The notes below the pieces were generated by a model that had not been told where the DNA came from, made no database searches, and saw only the letters and a program-made list of their open reading frames with translations. DNA of 64,000 nucleotides from Fervidibacillus halotolerans (GTDB lineage: Bacteria; Bacillota; Bacilli; Bacillales; Caldibacillaceae), in contig NZ_CP106877.1 of assembly GCF_026547205.1 (NCBI RefSeq), forward strand, positions 2,808,501-2,872,500, given 5' to 3'. Numbering within the stretch: position 1 is the stretch's first letter; the number at the start of each line of letters is the position of its first letter. Below are positions 16,933-26,958 of this stretch, one piece after another. Position numbers and translations under genes: made by a program.

Positions 16933-17586
16933 GTGAGAAAAAATGGTAAAAAAGAAAAAGCGTTTGTACTAATGTCCCTTATCGCTATCCTCATGTTCAT
17001 TGGAAGTAAGAACTTCATACCAGACTTGGTTGGAGCTTTCGCTTTAAAAAAAGGCGAAATCATGGAAGGGAATGAAGATGATATGGATAAACATTTGTTA
17101 AAAAGAAGAGTCGATGAGTTAAAGTTTCAAAGGAAAGGTGTAAACCAAGGGGAAGATGGAGAAAGTGAGCGACTTATACCCAACTTGTCCGTTCGCGTAG
17201 AAGATGGAAAAATGTTGATTGATTTCACGTTAGAAAATGTGTCAGATCAAACGATAGTATTATCTTTTTCCTCTGGACAAAAATACGATTTTTGGATTTA
17301 CAATGATCAAAATAATCTGTTGTACCAATGGTCTGAAGGAAAGATGTTTACGATGGCCTTGGAAACCATCCCATTACAACCGAATGAAAGGTTGGTATTT
17401 AACGAATCGTGGGATTTTATTGGGCGGAATGGAAAGAAAGTCAATGAAAAGGGTGTTTTTCAAATCGTTTTTCAAATAACAGGCACAATTGAGGGCGAAG
17501 GTAAGATTAATGTAAATCGTGAGGACTTGAAGGATTCCATTTCAATCGATACGAGAGAAAATACGAATGATGAAAAAAATCACTAG
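16933..17586 (+). CDS. Membrane-anchored BsuPI-domain protein
   Basis: About 217 residues. One N-terminal hydrophobic helix (AFVLMSLIAILMFIGS) and then an extracytoplasmic region ending in a BsuPI domain (PF12690): IDFTLENVSDQTIVLSFSSG, KYDFWIYNDQNNLLYQWSEG and LQPNERLVFNESWDF. BsuPI was named after the intracellular proteinase inhibitor of Bacillus subtilis; here it is outside the membrane, so a wall or protease-related role is a guess. GTG 16933 is chosen since GAGGTGG lies eight bases before it, while ATG 16927 is too near. A two-component pair follows after 250 bases. Confidence 0.8.
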   Translation: MRKNGKKEKAFVLMSLIAILMFIGSKNFIPDLVGAFALKKGEIMEGNEDDMDKHLLKRRVDELKFQRKGVNQGEDGESERLIPNLSVRVEDGKMLIDFTLENVSDQTIVLSFSSGQKYDFWIYNDQNNLLYQWSEGKMFTMALETIPLQPNERLVFNESWDFIGRNGKKVNEKGVFQIVFQITGTIEGEGKINVNREDLKDSISIDTRENTNDEKNH

Positions 17587-17846
17587 AGCTATCGCAAAAT
17601 GGATAGCTCTAAATTTATGTGAAAAAGAGGAGGAGAAGATCTTACATAATTAATGTAATGAAAGATTATGAAAAAACTATGACCAAAGGATGACCTGTCT
17701 ATTAAATCTTTTTTATGGAGGGAAAGGGGGTTGAATATTCCTTACATTCGATTTACCTTTGTATTGAGATAAGGAAATGATTTTTAGTAAAAGGACCAGA
17801 AATTCTGAATGCTGTTAATATTTTCGTATAACGGGGAGATGTGACC

Positions 17847-18539
17847 GTGAAAGTACTAGTAATAGAAGATAATGAAAGTGTTTGCTCCATGATTGAAATG
17901 TTCTTTAATAAAGAGGGAATTGAAGGCGAATTTGTTCACGATGGTTTGAAAGGATATGAACGATATAAAGAAGAAAGCTGGGATTTATTAATCTTGGATT
18001 GGATGTTGCCGGGTATGGACGGTATAACGATATGCCGAAAGATTCGTGAGTCAGGGGAAAATGTACCGATTATAATGCTCACAGCAAAAGACCAAGAATC
18101 AGATCAAGTTTTAGGTTTGGAAATGGGTGCTGATGATTACGTTACGAAACCCTTTAGCCCGTTAACTTTGATGGCTCGAATCAAAGCGGTGATGAGGCGA
18201 GCAAAAAATATTGACGGGGTAAAAAACGAAAATGAAACCATCCATACGAAACATTTTAAAATTAGTAAACAAACCCGAGAAGTGTACGTTAACGGGGAAC
18301 GAATTTCGAATTTGACACCGAAAGAATTCGATCTTTTATATTTTTTCCTCCAACATCCGAAACAAGTTTTTTCTCGGGAACAATTGTTAGATCAAGTCTG
18401 GGGATATGAATTTTATGGCGACGAACGGACGGTAGACGTTCATATTAAACGGTTACGAAAGAAACTTGGATCAGATGTTCAGCCTTTTTTCCAAACGGTA
18501 TGGGGCGTTGGTTACAAATTCGATGAGACGGTGGATTAA
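17847..18539 (+). CDS. OmpR/PhoB-family response regulator
   Basis: A cytosolic transcription regulator of about 230 residues. The receiver domain carries the acidic pair IEDN near the start, phospho-acceptor Asp51 in LLILDWMLPGMDG, and KP in DDYVTKPFSP. The C-terminal winged helix ends with QVWGYEFYGDERTVDVHIKR and TVWGVGYKF. GTG 17847 is preferred (GGGGAG eight bases upstream); GTG 17841 in frame is too close to that site. It runs directly into the histidine kinase gene, so they form one unit. The regulated genes are not evident; the upstream BsuPI-domain protein is a candidate. Confidence 0.92.
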   Translation: MKVLVIEDNESVCSMIEMFFNKEGIEGEFVHDGLKGYERYKEESWDLLILDWMLPGMDGITICRKIRESGENVPIIMLTAKDQESDQVLGLEMGADDYVTKPFSPLTLMARIKAVMRRAKNIDGVKNENETIHTKHFKISKQTREVYVNGERISNLTPKEFDLLYFFLQHPKQVFSREQLLDQVWGYEFYGDERTVDVHIKRLRKKLGSDVQPFFQTVWGVGYKFDETVD

Positions 18540-19964
18540 ATGAAATTCAAATATTTATATCAACAAATGTTAAGTCACATCGGTATTATTTTACTAAGCT
18601 TTACGATGTTAACGATCGTAGTTTCCCAATATATGGTATCTCTCGTTTTCCAAAATAAAGAGGAAGAACTAATCCAATATGGGGACAGCTTGCTTTCTGA
18701 ACTTGATTACTCCTTGTTTATCGATATTGTCGATACCAAAACATTAAATCGGTACGAACAAGTACTAAAATCACGAAATATTTTTTTTCATTTATTTGAT
18801 GCGGAAGGTAAAGTATTATACCCCTTATCCAATCGACACATTCAGATTCAATTTTCCGATGAAGAATGGGAACGTCTAATCAATGGAGAAAAAGTAGTCG
18901 TTCATATCGATTTAAAGCGGTTCGATCAAGCAGCTACGATCGTTATCTTACCTAATCAAAAGGATGGGATTTTTCTCGGGGGATTGTTAATGGCATCGCC
19001 GGTAAGCGGAGCAAGGGACATGATTAGCCAATTTAATCAATATTTAATTTATACGACAGTCATTGTTTCCATTATTGCTCTGTTTTTAAGTTGGATACTT
19101 TCAAAAATTCATGTTCGCCGTATTAAACAATTGCAAAATGCTACTTCTGCAGTCACCTCAGGAAATTACGATATTCATGTTCCAGTCAGTAATTATGATG
19201 AAATCGGGGAATTGGCTAGCGATTTTAATAAAATGGTTAATCGATTAAAGGAATCACAAGAAGAAATCGAAAGTTTGGAAAATCGTCGGAGACAGTTTAT
19301 TGCCGATGTATCCCATGAATTAAAAACCCCCCTTACGACGATCAGTGGTGTGGTTGAGGGATTGCGGAATGGAATGATCCCAGAAAAGGAAAAAGAACGG
19401 GGAATGGAACTTGTAAGTAAAGAAACGAAACGATTGATACGACTTGTGAAGGAAAATCTAGATTATGAAAAAATTCGTTCGAATCAAGTGAAATTGACAA
19501 TGGAAGAAATTCCACTGAACGAAGTATTTGAAATTATTAAGGAGCAGTTATTTTTACAAGCTAAAGAGAAAAAAAATAAACTGAGTATCGAAATAGAAGG
19601 GAACCCGATCGTCTATGCCGATTATGACCGGTTGATTCAAATTTTATTAAATATTTCAAAAAATAGCATTCAATTTACTGAAAATGGGAAAATCATTTTA
19701 CGCGGGCGACAAACGGACAATCAAACGATAATCGAAATCGAAGATACGGGTGTTGGAATTGATCCGAATGATATCGAAAATATTTGGCATCGTTTTTATA
19801 AAGCAGATGTATCGCGGAAAAATAATCCCTTTGGTGAATTTGGTCTCGGTCTTTCCATCGTGAAAAAATTAGTTCTCCTTCACGGTGGCCAAATTCATGT
19901 GTCGAGTGAAAAGGGGAGGGGGACGGTGTTTACCATCCAACTCCCAACGAAATCTTCCCAATGA
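18540..19964 (+). CDS. Sensor histidine kinase, partner of the preceding regulator
   Basis: A 474-residue membrane kinase starting on the base after the regulator's stop. Two membrane helices (about 10-35 and 170-190) enclose an extracytoplasmic sensor region; then come a HAMP linker (VTSGNYDIHVPVSNYDEIGE), the dimerisation and phosphotransfer domain with His259 in IADVSHELKTPLTTISG, and the ATP-binding domain with NISKNSIQF (N box), EDTGVGI (G1) and GEFGLGLSIV (G2). The signal sensed is unknown. A terminator follows. Confidence 0.93.
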   Translation: MKFKYLYQQMLSHIGIILLSFTMLTIVVSQYMVSLVFQNKEEELIQYGDSLLSELDYSLFIDIVDTKTLNRYEQVLKSRNIFFHLFDAEGKVLYPLSNRHIQIQFSDEEWERLINGEKVVVHIDLKRFDQAATIVILPNQKDGIFLGGLLMASPVSGARDMISQFNQYLIYTTVIVSIIALFLSWILSKIHVRRIKQLQNATSAVTSGNYDIHVPVSNYDEIGELASDFNKMVNRLKESQEEIESLENRRRQFIADVSHELKTPLTTISGVVEGLRNGMIPEKEKERGMELVSKETKRLIRLVKENLDYEKIRSNQVKLTMEEIPLNEVFEIIKEQLFLQAKEKKNKLSIEIEGNPIVYADYDRLIQILLNISKNSIQFTENGKIILRGRQTDNQTIIEIEDTGVGIDPNDIENIWHRFYKADVSRKNNPFGEFGLGLSIVKKLVLLHGGQIHVSSEKGRGTVFTIQLPTKSSQ

Positions 19965-20374
19965 TTCCTTTCGTTAAAAAACCGGCAACTTACATTTGCC
20001 GGTTTTTTGAATTTTTAAGTAATCTAATTGCTTTATCGAGAGCCGACCATTGAATGAACAAAATTGAACACATATAATAAAAAGGAACAAGAAAAAATTC
20101 CTTTATTATCCTCGCTAAAATAATTGATAAATCTCGTTTCAATGCAATCCCTTGTAAAAAAATATTATAATTTCATAAAACAATCCATTTCTTTTTGCCC
20201 GAAAAACGGTTATTTCCATTGAACTTTTACTAAATAAAAAAGTTGCCGATACATTGGGTAAAGGACGAATGAGAAAGAGAATGTTTTCTCAAGTTTTGTG
20301 TTCAGAAATGGTTGGATTGTTCAACTATGTATACATATCGGTTAAGAGGAGAATATGAATTTGGGGGTTTGAAA
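19965..20374. other. Intergenic region before the first chemoreceptor
   Basis: Contains the terminator at 19977-20008 and then AT-rich DNA with no supported gene. An ATG after AAGAGGAGAAT at about 20355 is out of frame with the chemoreceptor and opens no long frame. Confidence 0.45.
19977..20008 (+). terminator. Terminator of the two-component operon
   Basis: AAAAACCGGCAA pairs with TTGCCGGTTTTTT around a short loop; the T tract is built into the stem. Confidence 0.85.
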
Positions 20375-22078
20375 ATGTATAAATTTTTTCGACGGTTGAA
20401 AATTAGTGGGAAATTTCGGTTCGCATTAATCGGCACAATTATTATGTTTATCGTTGCCTTTTTTTTCGTTGGACAGGAGTTTTTAAAGATCCGAGAGAAT
20501 GTTCAAACCATTGAAAAACAAGAAGAAATCAACAAACTCGTTTCCGAGATGACCGATGTATTTAATACGAAGGATATACGAGTTGCGGATTTCGTGATTA
20601 CAAAATGGGTCGCATTTTATGGAGAAATAGGCGATTTAAGCGAACAATTTGATGGGTTAGTTGAACAATTGAAACCGCTTTTAGTAGACGAAGAACAGAA
20701 AAACCAATTGGATTTGGTTTTGGAAGAATATCATACCCATCACCAAATCTTTTACGATATCATTTATCCTTCAATTCAAAAGGGAGATGAGGAAACCGCA
20801 TTACAGGCAAGGCAAGAAGCAAGGGACAGTCGATTGCAAACAGTAGAATTATTGAACGGATTAAAAGAGATGACGAATGAAAGCAATAAGATAGCTACAG
20901 AGAATACGAAAGAGGCTTTAGAAAGAAGTATTACTGTATTAATTGGATCAACCGTATTAGCAACGATTATTGGAATGCTTATTCTCCGCTTTATAGCACG
21001 AATCGTTCGAAACGATTTGAACGAGGTGATCTCCGTTGCAGAAAAAATATCTGAAGGGGATCTTCTCGTTCGGGATTTGGACGACACTTCCAATACGGAA
21101 ATTGGTAAATTAGGCCAGTCAATCAATCAAATGAAAAGCCGATTGAATGAAATGATCACGCATATTTCTGACGTTTCCAATGGACTTTTGGAAAGGAGCG
21201 AGAAATTGTCCGGACATACGGAGGAAATCCAACAAGGAAGTAGACAAATCGCCTCGACGATGGAACAGTTGGCAAAGGGTTCTGAGGAACAAGCATCATC
21301 GGCAAGTAATGTATATGAGCAAATGGGTAATTTCCTACAAATGATTTCAAATGTTGTCTTTCAGTCGGAAGATACGAAAAAGTTATCGAAAAATATGGTT
21401 CATATAACACAAGAAGGAAATGAACATATGAATCAAACAACGAAACAGATGACACAGATTAATGAAAAGATTAACGAATCGTTAGATCTGGTTAAAGGCT
21501 TGGACGAAAAGATTCAAAATATAAATCAATTAATCGTTGTCATAAAAGAAATTGCCGATCAAACGAATTTACTTGCCCTTAACGCTTCCATTGAGGCGGC
21601 AAGAGCTGGTGAACATGGAAGGGGATTTACCGTCGTAGCAGAGGAAGTACGAAAACTCGCTGAGCAAGTGAATCATTCTGCAATGAATATTAATCAGATT
21701 TTAAATGATGTGAAAGAAGAGTCGAATAAAGTATTGAATTCATTAGAGGAAGGATATCAATTGGTTGAAGTCGGTACCGAACAAATTCATACAACTGGAA
21801 ACACTTTTGATGAAATGCATCAAATTATTGAACAAGTTGGAAACCATATCGAGAAAATGGGACAAACATTATATGATGTCATTGATCAGTCGCAACCGAT
21901 TAGCGGTTCGATTGAAACGATTGCTTCCGTTTCACAACAATCCGCTGCTGGGGTAGAAGAAACGACAGCGACCGTCCATCAATCGGCTCGTGCGATGGAT
22001 CAAATTCGAAACAGTGCAGTTGAGTTGGAAGAAGAGGCGAAAAAATTAAAAGAAGTCATTTCCAAATTTAAAATTTAA
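20375..22078 (+). CDS. Methyl-accepting chemotaxis protein
   Basis: A 568-residue transmembrane chemoreceptor. A first membrane helix at about 20-40 is followed by a helical ligand-binding region of about 150 residues, rich in Glu and Gln and of four-helix-bundle type, then a second helix ([20 protein letters not shown]), a HAMP domain and a long signalling coiled coil. The hairpin tip carries [20 protein letters not shown] and [20 protein letters not shown], which contact CheA and CheW. ATG 20375 follows TTGGGGGTTTGAAA. Ligand unknown. It is unlinked to other chemotaxis genes here. Confidence 0.93.
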   Translation: MYKFFRRLKISGKFRFALIGTIIMFIVAFFFVGQEFLKIRENVQTIEKQEEINKLVSEMTDVFNTKDIRVADFVITKWVAFYGEIGDLSEQFDGLVEQLKPLLVDEEQKNQLDLVLEEYHTHHQIFYDIIYPSIQKGDEETALQARQEARDSRLQTVELLNGLKEMTNESNKIATENTKEALERSITVLIGSTVLATIIGMLILRFIARIVRNDLNEVISVAEKISEGDLLVRDLDDTSNTEIGKLGQSINQMKSRLNEMITHISDVSNGLLERSEKLSGHTEEIQQGSRQIASTMEQLAKGSEEQASSASNVYEQMGNFLQMISNVVFQSEDTKKLSKNMVHITQEGNEHMNQTTKQMTQINEKINESLDLVKGLDEKIQNINQLIVVIKEIADQTNLLALNASIEAARAGEHGRGFTVVAEEVRKLAEQVNHSAMNINQILNDVKEESNKVLNSLEEGYQLVEVGTEQIHTTGNTFDEMHQIIEQVGNHIEKMGQTLYDVIDQSQPISGSIETIASVSQQSAAGVEETTATVHQSARAMDQIRNSAVELEEEAKKLKEVISKFKI

Positions 22079-22138
22079 CATCCTATTTAAGATTATTCCT
22101 ACTTTCTAGTAAAGATGTTATTGGTCCGAATCGATGAA

Positions 22139-22165
22139 TAGCTCCGTTAATGGGGCTTTTTTTAT
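22139..22165 (+). terminator. Terminator after the chemoreceptor gene
   Basis: AGCTCC and GGGGCT pair around GTTAAT, followed by seven T. Confidence 0.6.
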
Positions 22166-22299
22166 GTAAAAAGAAACAAGGATCAGACAAACGAATGAGC
22201 AGAATAAGAAAATATTTGTGTAAAGGGAAGGTTCAAAGCTCGTAATACATAGGAAAGATGAAAAGATGAATTTTTTATCAAAAAGTATGAAAAAACATC

Positions 22300-22327
22300 T
22301 TGCATTCTTCGTGAAAAAAAGTATAAT
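22300..22327 (+). promoter_or_regulatory. Candidate promoter of the regulator-potABCD operon
   Basis: A perfect TATAAT at 22322-22327 is 16 bases from TTGCAT. A second TATAAT at 22364 lies inside operator 1, with TTAACG 19 bases upstream; either could be the start site, and the second would be directly blocked by a bound repressor. Confidence 0.45.
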
Positions 22328-22360
22328 TAAAAATTGTATTAACGTAAAAGTAAACTTGAA

Positions 22361-22377
22361 GTTTATAATTACTAAAC
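22361..22377 (+). promoter_or_regulatory. Operator 1, GTTTA-N7-TAAAC palindrome
   Basis: GTTTATAATTACTAAAC is an interrupted palindrome with 5-base arms. A near twin lies 31 bases downstream. It contains a TATAAT box. The likely ligand is the XRE-cupin regulator encoded just downstream. Confidence 0.6.
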
Positions 22378-22391
22378 TTCTTTTATTGAAA

Positions 22392-22408
22392 GTTTATTAT
22401 TAGTAAAC
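22392..22408 (+). promoter_or_regulatory. Operator 2, GTTTA-N7-TAAAC palindrome
   Basis: GTTTATTATTAGTAAAC has the same arms and spacing as operator 1. Its centre is 31 bases, about three helical turns, from that of operator 1 and 29 bases before the regulator's start codon. Confidence 0.6.
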
Positions 22409-22428
22409 GAAAATGGGGTATCGATTTT

Positions 22429-22971
22429 ATGCGAATCGGAAAAAAAATTAAAAATTTACGTTTAAAAAAGGGGCTAACTCAGGAAGAGCTCGGGGAACGA
22501 ACGGATTTGAGTAAAGGCTATATTTCCCAAATTGAACGGGATCTAAGTTCCCCTTCCATCGAAACGTTTTTTTCCATTTTGGAAGTTCTCGGCTGTACGC
22601 CACAGGAATTTTTTGATGAGAAGGAAAGTGAACAAAAAGTCATATATGGTCAAGAGGATCAAACAGAGTATATCGATGAGGAGATGGGGTATAAAATTCA
22701 ATGGCTCGTACCCGAATCGAATGAAAATGATATGGAGCCGATCATTCTTACTTTACAAAAAGGTGGAAAATTTAAAAAGTTTGAACCTTCCTTATCGGAA
22801 ACCTTCGCTTATGTGTCAAAGGGAAGGGTGATGGTTCGCCTTGGAAGAAAAACATATGTTGCAAAAGAAGGGGAATCGATTTATTTCCATGCTTCTGATG
22901 AACATCAAATTATAAACGATTATGATGGTGTTTCAGAATTATTGTTAGTAGCGACTGAGTCCTACTTATAA
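22429..22971 (+). CDS. XRE-family regulator with cupin domain, probable polyamine repressor
   Basis: A 180-residue DNA-binding protein. The N-terminal helix-turn-helix ([20 protein letters not shown], then [20 protein letters not shown]) is of the XRE type and the C-terminal half ([18 protein letters not shown] through the final strands) is a cupin sensor, the layout of Escherichia coli PuuR, which senses putrescine. It is first in a five-gene unit with potABCD, 31 bases before potA, so polyamine-responsive autoregulation through the two palindromes upstream is likely. Confidence 0.85.
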   Translation: MRIGKKIKNLRLKKGLTQEELGERTDLSKGYISQIERDLSSPSIETFFSILEVLGCTPQEFFDEKESEQKVIYGQEDQTEYIDEEMGYKIQWLVPESNENDMEPIILTLQKGGKFKKFEPSLSETFAYVSKGRVMVRLGRKTYVAKEGESIYFHASDEHQIINDYDGVSELLLVATESYL

Positions 22972-23002
22972 AAAAGACTTATTCAAAGGGGGAATAGAAC
23001 CG

Positions 23003-24115
23003 ATGAGCAATCAGGCGATTATACGCTTTGAAAAGGTAACGAAACAGTACGATGAAGATCCACCGGTATTGAATGATGTTAGTTTTGAAATGGAGCGGGG
23101 GAGATTTTATACGTTACTTGGCCCTTCTGGATGTGGAAAAACGACGATATTACGGTTAATCGCCGGACTAATTGAGCCGACAAGTGGGAAAATATACATT
23201 GATGGGAAACTGGTAAATGACGTACCCGCCAATAAAAGGCAAGTCAATACCGTTTTTCAAGATTACGCTCTTTTTCCCCATTTGAACGTCTTTGAAAATG
23301 TCGCATTCGGGCTGAGGATTAAAAAACTGAAAAAGGAAGAGATTAAACAAAAGGTTCGAGAGGCACTCCGTTTTGTTAATTTGGAAGGATATGAAAACCG
23401 GGAAATTAAAGAAATGTCTGGGGGCCAGCGTCAACGGGTAGCGATAGCTCGGGCAATCGTAAATGAACCAGAAGTGCTTTTACTCGATGAGCCGCTGTCT
23501 GCATTGGATTTAAAATTGCGAACAGAAATGCAATATGAACTTCGAGAACTGCAACAGCGACTCGGTATTACTTTTGTTTTTGTTACCCATGATCAAGAAG
23601 AAGCCTTGGCAATGAGCGATGAAATTTTCGTTTTAAATAATGGTGTTATTCAACAAAGGGGGACTCCGACGGATATTTACGACGAACCAATAAATCGTTT
23701 TGTAGCTAATTTTATTGGAGAATCCAATATATTGAAGGGAAGAATGATTCAAGATTATTTGGTTGAATTTGCCGGAAAACAATTTACTTGTGTGGATGGT
23801 GGCTTCAATCCGAATGAAACGGTAGAAATTGTTATCCGTCCAGAGGATTTAGAAATTACTCCTCCAGAAAAGGGTAAAATTCAAGTGAAGGTGGACTCCC
23901 AGTTATTTCGAGGTGTTCATTACGAAATTTGTTGTTATGATCAGCAAGGAACGGAGTGGATTATCCACACGACGAAGAAAGTGAATGTCGGGGATGATAT
24001 TGGTTTGTACTTTGAGCCAGAAGCAATTCATGTGATGAGAATCGGTGAAACTGAAGAAGAATTCGATGCAAGATTGGAAGCTTATCATGAACAAGGTGTT
24101 GCCAATGAAGGTTAG
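23003..24115 (+). CDS. potA: Spermidine/putrescine ABC importer, ATPase
   Basis: A 370-residue cytosolic ATPase. Walker A is GPSGCGKTT, the signature is [15 protein letters not shown] and Walker B is [16 protein letters not shown]; a C-terminal TOBE-like regulatory domain follows ([10 protein letters not shown]). The order potABCD and the spermidine-type binding protein downstream fix its role in polyamine uptake. It follows GGGGGAATAGAACCG. Its end overlaps the potB start. Confidence 0.92.
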   Translation: MSNQAIIRFEKVTKQYDEDPPVLNDVSFEMERGRFYTLLGPSGCGKTTILRLIAGLIEPTSGKIYIDGKLVNDVPANKRQVNTVFQDYALFPHLNVFENVAFGLRIKKLKKEEIKQKVREALRFVNLEGYENREIKEMSGGQRQRVAIARAIVNEPEVLLLDEPLSALDLKLRTEMQYELRELQQRLGITFVFVTHDQEEALAMSDEIFVLNNGVIQQRGTPTDIYDEPINRFVANFIGESNILKGRMIQDYLVEFAGKQFTCVDGGFNPNETVEIVIRPEDLEITPPEKGKIQVKVDSQLFRGVHYEICCYDQQGTEWIIHTTKKVNVGDDIGLYFEPEAIHVMRIGETEEEFDARLEAYHEQGVANEG

Positions 24116-24908
24116 AGGTCGAAATATCTTTTTGATTCCCTATATGTTATGGATTATTATTTTCGTTATTTCGCCGATTCTATTAGTTGTTTATTATTCA
24201 TTTTTAGATTTAGATGGAAATTTTACTTTGTCTAATTATCAAACGTTTTTTACTCCCGTTTATTTGAAAATGACGCTCAATTCCTTTTGGTACGCCTTTT
24301 TAATCACTGCTTTTTCCCTGTTAATTGCATATCCGACCGCCTATCTATTAACGAAGACGAAGTACAAACAGCTTTGGTTATTGTTGATTATTTTACCATC
24401 GTGGATTAATTTGCTCCTAAAAGCCTATGCTTTTCTTGGAATCTTTGGAACGTATGGCTTTGCTAATGCGATGTTAGAAGTGTTCGGTATTGGGAAAAAG
24501 CAAATTTTATTTACCGATTTTAGTTTTATTTTTGTATCCGTCTATATTTTTATCCCATTTATGATTTTACCGATCTTTAATGCGATTGATAAATTAAATC
24601 CGTCACTGATCGATGCTTCCCGTGATTTAGGTAGTTCTGCTTGGATGACATTTCGCCGAGTCGTCTTTCCATTGACGATCGACGGTGTGAAATCTGGTTG
24701 TCAAGTTGTGTTTATCCCGGCATTAAGTTTATTTATGTTAACCCGCTTAATCGCAGGAAATCGGGTTATTACATTAGGGACGGCAGTGGAACAACATTTC
24801 CTCGTGACGCAAAACTGGGGTATGGGTGCCACAATTGCTGTATTCCTCATCATTATTATGGTACTCATTATGTTTCTCACCGGAAATCGAAAACGGGGGG
24901 TGCTGTAG
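24105..24908 (+). CDS. potB: Spermidine/putrescine ABC importer, permease 1
   Basis: A 267-residue inner membrane permease with six helices and the EAA-type loop [20 protein letters not shown] that docks to PotA. ATG 24105 overlaps the potA stop and follows AAGGTG at good spacing; the frame is open upstream to 24045 but that part lies within potA. It is directly joined to potC. Confidence 0.92.
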   Translation: MKVRGRNIFLIPYMLWIIIFVISPILLVVYYSFLDLDGNFTLSNYQTFFTPVYLKMTLNSFWYAFLITAFSLLIAYPTAYLLTKTKYKQLWLLLIILPSWINLLLKAYAFLGIFGTYGFANAMLEVFGIGKKQILFTDFSFIFVSVYIFIPFMILPIFNAIDKLNPSLIDASRDLGSSAWMTFRRVVFPLTIDGVKSGCQVVFIPALSLFMLTRLIAGNRVITLGTAVEQHFLVTQNWGMGATIAVFLIIIMVLIMFLTGNRKRGVL

Positions 24909-25712
24909 ATGAAAAAGATGAAACTATCGACAATTTATTTGTTTATCGTATTTGTCATATTGTACGCCCCGATTTTTTATTTAATGTTTTTTTCCTTTAA
25001 CAGCGGTGGTAAGATGTATCATTTTGAACAATTTACATTGGACTGGTATAGGGAACTATTTCACGATACACGATTACTAATTATCGTCCTGAATACAGTA
25101 ATCATCGCTCTGTTGTCTTCGGTTATTTCCACTATTTTAGGAGTGTTTGGTGCGATTGCTATTTGGTATGTTCGGAAAAACTATCAAAAAAGTTTATTAC
25201 TATCATTTAATAATGTATTGATTGTAAGTCCGGATGTAATTATCGGTGCTTCGTTTTTAATTATGTTTACGGTGGTTGGGATCAAACTCGGTTTTACTTC
25301 CGTATTGCTGTCCCATATTGCATTTTCCGTACCGATTGTAGTCATAATGGTCTTACCGAAATTGCAAGAAATGAGTTCATCCTTGATCGATGCTGCCCAA
25401 GATTTAGGTGCAGGAAGACGGGAAATATTAACGAAAGTAATCTTACCATATATTACTCCAGGGATTTTCGCCGGCTTTTTCATGGCTTTAACTTATTCAT
25501 TGGATGATTTTGCAGTAACCTTTTTTGTTACTGGGAATGGTTTTTCAACCCTTTCGGTGGAAATCTATTCCTTGGCGAGACGGGGTATTTCTTTAAACAT
25601 TAACGCCCTATCAACCTTGTTATTCCTGTTTACCATTATCCTTGTGATCGGCTATTATTTTATCGTTACGAAACGTAATGGTCGTGCCGTTGGATTGGGG
25701 GCGAGAAAATGA
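24909..25712 (+). CDS. potC: Spermidine/putrescine ABC importer, permease 2
   Basis: A 267-residue permease, partner of PotB, with six helices and the coupling loop LIDAAQDLGAGRREILTKVI. It starts on the base after the potB stop and its end overlaps potD by four bases, so translation of all four subunits is coupled. Confidence 0.93.
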   Translation: MKKMKLSTIYLFIVFVILYAPIFYLMFFSFNSGGKMYHFEQFTLDWYRELFHDTRLLIIVLNTVIIALLSSVISTILGVFGAIAIWYVRKNYQKSLLLSFNNVLIVSPDVIIGASFLIMFTVVGIKLGFTSVLLSHIAFSVPIVVIMVLPKLQEMSSSLIDAAQDLGAGRREILTKVILPYITPGIFAGFFMALTYSLDDFAVTFFVTGNGFSTLSVEIYSLARRGISLNINALSTLLFLFTIILVIGYYFIVTKRNGRAVGLGARK

Positions 25713-26782
25713 GAAAATTGGTTAATGCTTTTCTCGCTATTTTCGTTATTTCCTTCCTACTTATTTTGTTAGTCAATTATTTAAATAAATCGGAAGGATA
25801 TAGTGGGGGAAACACGATCACCGTATATAATTGGGGTGATTATATCGATCCGGAATTATTGGATCGTTTTGAAGAAGAAACCGGCATGAAAGTCATTTAT
25901 GAAACCTTTGATTCCAATGAAGCGATGATGACGAAAATCCAACAAGGTGGAACCTTTTATGATGTGGCAGTTCCTTCTGAATACGCCATTGAAAAAATGA
26001 AAGAGGAAGGTCAACTGTTGAAGGTAGACCACTCCAAAATTCCAAATTTAAAAAATATCGACGAACGGTTTTTAGATTTGCCCTTTGATCCTGGCAATGA
26101 ATATTCGGTTCCATATTTTTGGGGGACAGTAGGTATCGTTTATAACCCTAAATTATTAGATGGAATGGAATTTCATAGTTGGAACGATCTTTGGAATGAA
26201 GAACTGAAAAATGAGATTTTACTTGTTGATGGTGCTCGGGAAGTTATTGGATTTGGGCTAAATAGTTTACATTATTCCTTAAATGAAACGGATAATGACA
26301 AACTCCAAGAAGCGAAGGAAAAATTGGTCGCCTTACAACCGAATATTAAGGCAATTGTCGGCGACGAAATAAAAATGCTGATGGTCAATGAAGAAGCAAG
26401 TGTAGGCGTCGTTTGGTCTGGAGATGCTGCAGATATGATGTGGGAAAACGAGAATTTGGATTATGTTGTCCCTGAAGAAGGGTCTAATCTTTGGTTTGAC
26501 AATATGGTCATTCCGAAAACGGCGAAAAATGTGGAGGGAGCCCATAAGTTTATTAATTTTATGCTCGATGCGGAAGTGGCTGCACAAAATACAGATTATG
26601 TCGGCTATTCCACGCCAAACAGAGAAGCGATGAAACTATTACCAGAGGAAACCATTTCCGATGAACGATTTTATCCATCGCCGGAATTGACGGAACGGCT
26701 GGAAGTATACGAAAATCTCGGCAAAAAAATGCTTGCATATTATAATGACTTGTATCTTGAATTTAAAATGCACAGAAAATAA
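25709..26782 (+). CDS. potD: Spermidine/putrescine-binding protein
   Basis: A 357-residue extracytoplasmic binding protein. The N-terminus has a hydrophobic helix (AFLAIFVISFLLILLVNYL) without a lipobox Cys, so it may stay anchored by an uncleaved helix, unlike lipoprotein PotD of many Gram-positives. The mature part begins ITVYNWGDYIDPELLDRFEE and has the family motifs TFYDVAVPSEYAIEKM and VPYFWGTVGIVYNP. It delivers polyamines to PotBC. The terminator of the operon follows. Confidence 0.93.
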   Translation: MRKLVNAFLAIFVISFLLILLVNYLNKSEGYSGGNTITVYNWGDYIDPELLDRFEEETGMKVIYETFDSNEAMMTKIQQGGTFYDVAVPSEYAIEKMKEEGQLLKVDHSKIPNLKNIDERFLDLPFDPGNEYSVPYFWGTVGIVYNPKLLDGMEFHSWNDLWNEELKNEILLVDGAREVIGFGLNSLHYSLNETDNDKLQEAKEKLVALQPNIKAIVGDEIKMLMVNEEASVGVVWSGDAADMMWENENLDYVVPEEGSNLWFDNMVIPKTAKNVEGAHKFINFMLDAEVAAQNTDYVGYSTPNREAMKLLPEETISDERFYPSPELTERLEVYENLGKKMLAYYNDLYLEFKMHRK

Positions 26783-26825
26783 AGAAATGTGTAAATGGTC
26801 CATGTTTCAAAAAAATCTTGTGTAA

Positions 26826-26863
26826 AAAACACTTAGGGGCTTTAGCTACCTAAGTGTTTTTTT
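26826..26863 (+). terminator. Terminator of the pot operon
   Basis: AAACACTTAGG pairs with CCTAAGTGTTT around a 12-base loop and ends in seven T. Confidence 0.88.
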
Positions 26864-26958
26864 AGATGAAATTGTTGATCATAAATGAACCTTTTATTCA
26901 GAAATGAATGTAATAAAAGAAATTCGAATAATAGTTTCATATATTCATCGTTCAAATG

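Larger units (their letters stand above)
22079..22428. other. Intergenic region with terminator, promoter and operators of the pot operon
   Basis: Holds the terminator at 22139-22165, a candidate promoter at 22300-22327 and the two operator palindromes at 22361 and 22392. No gene is seen. Confidence 0.6.
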
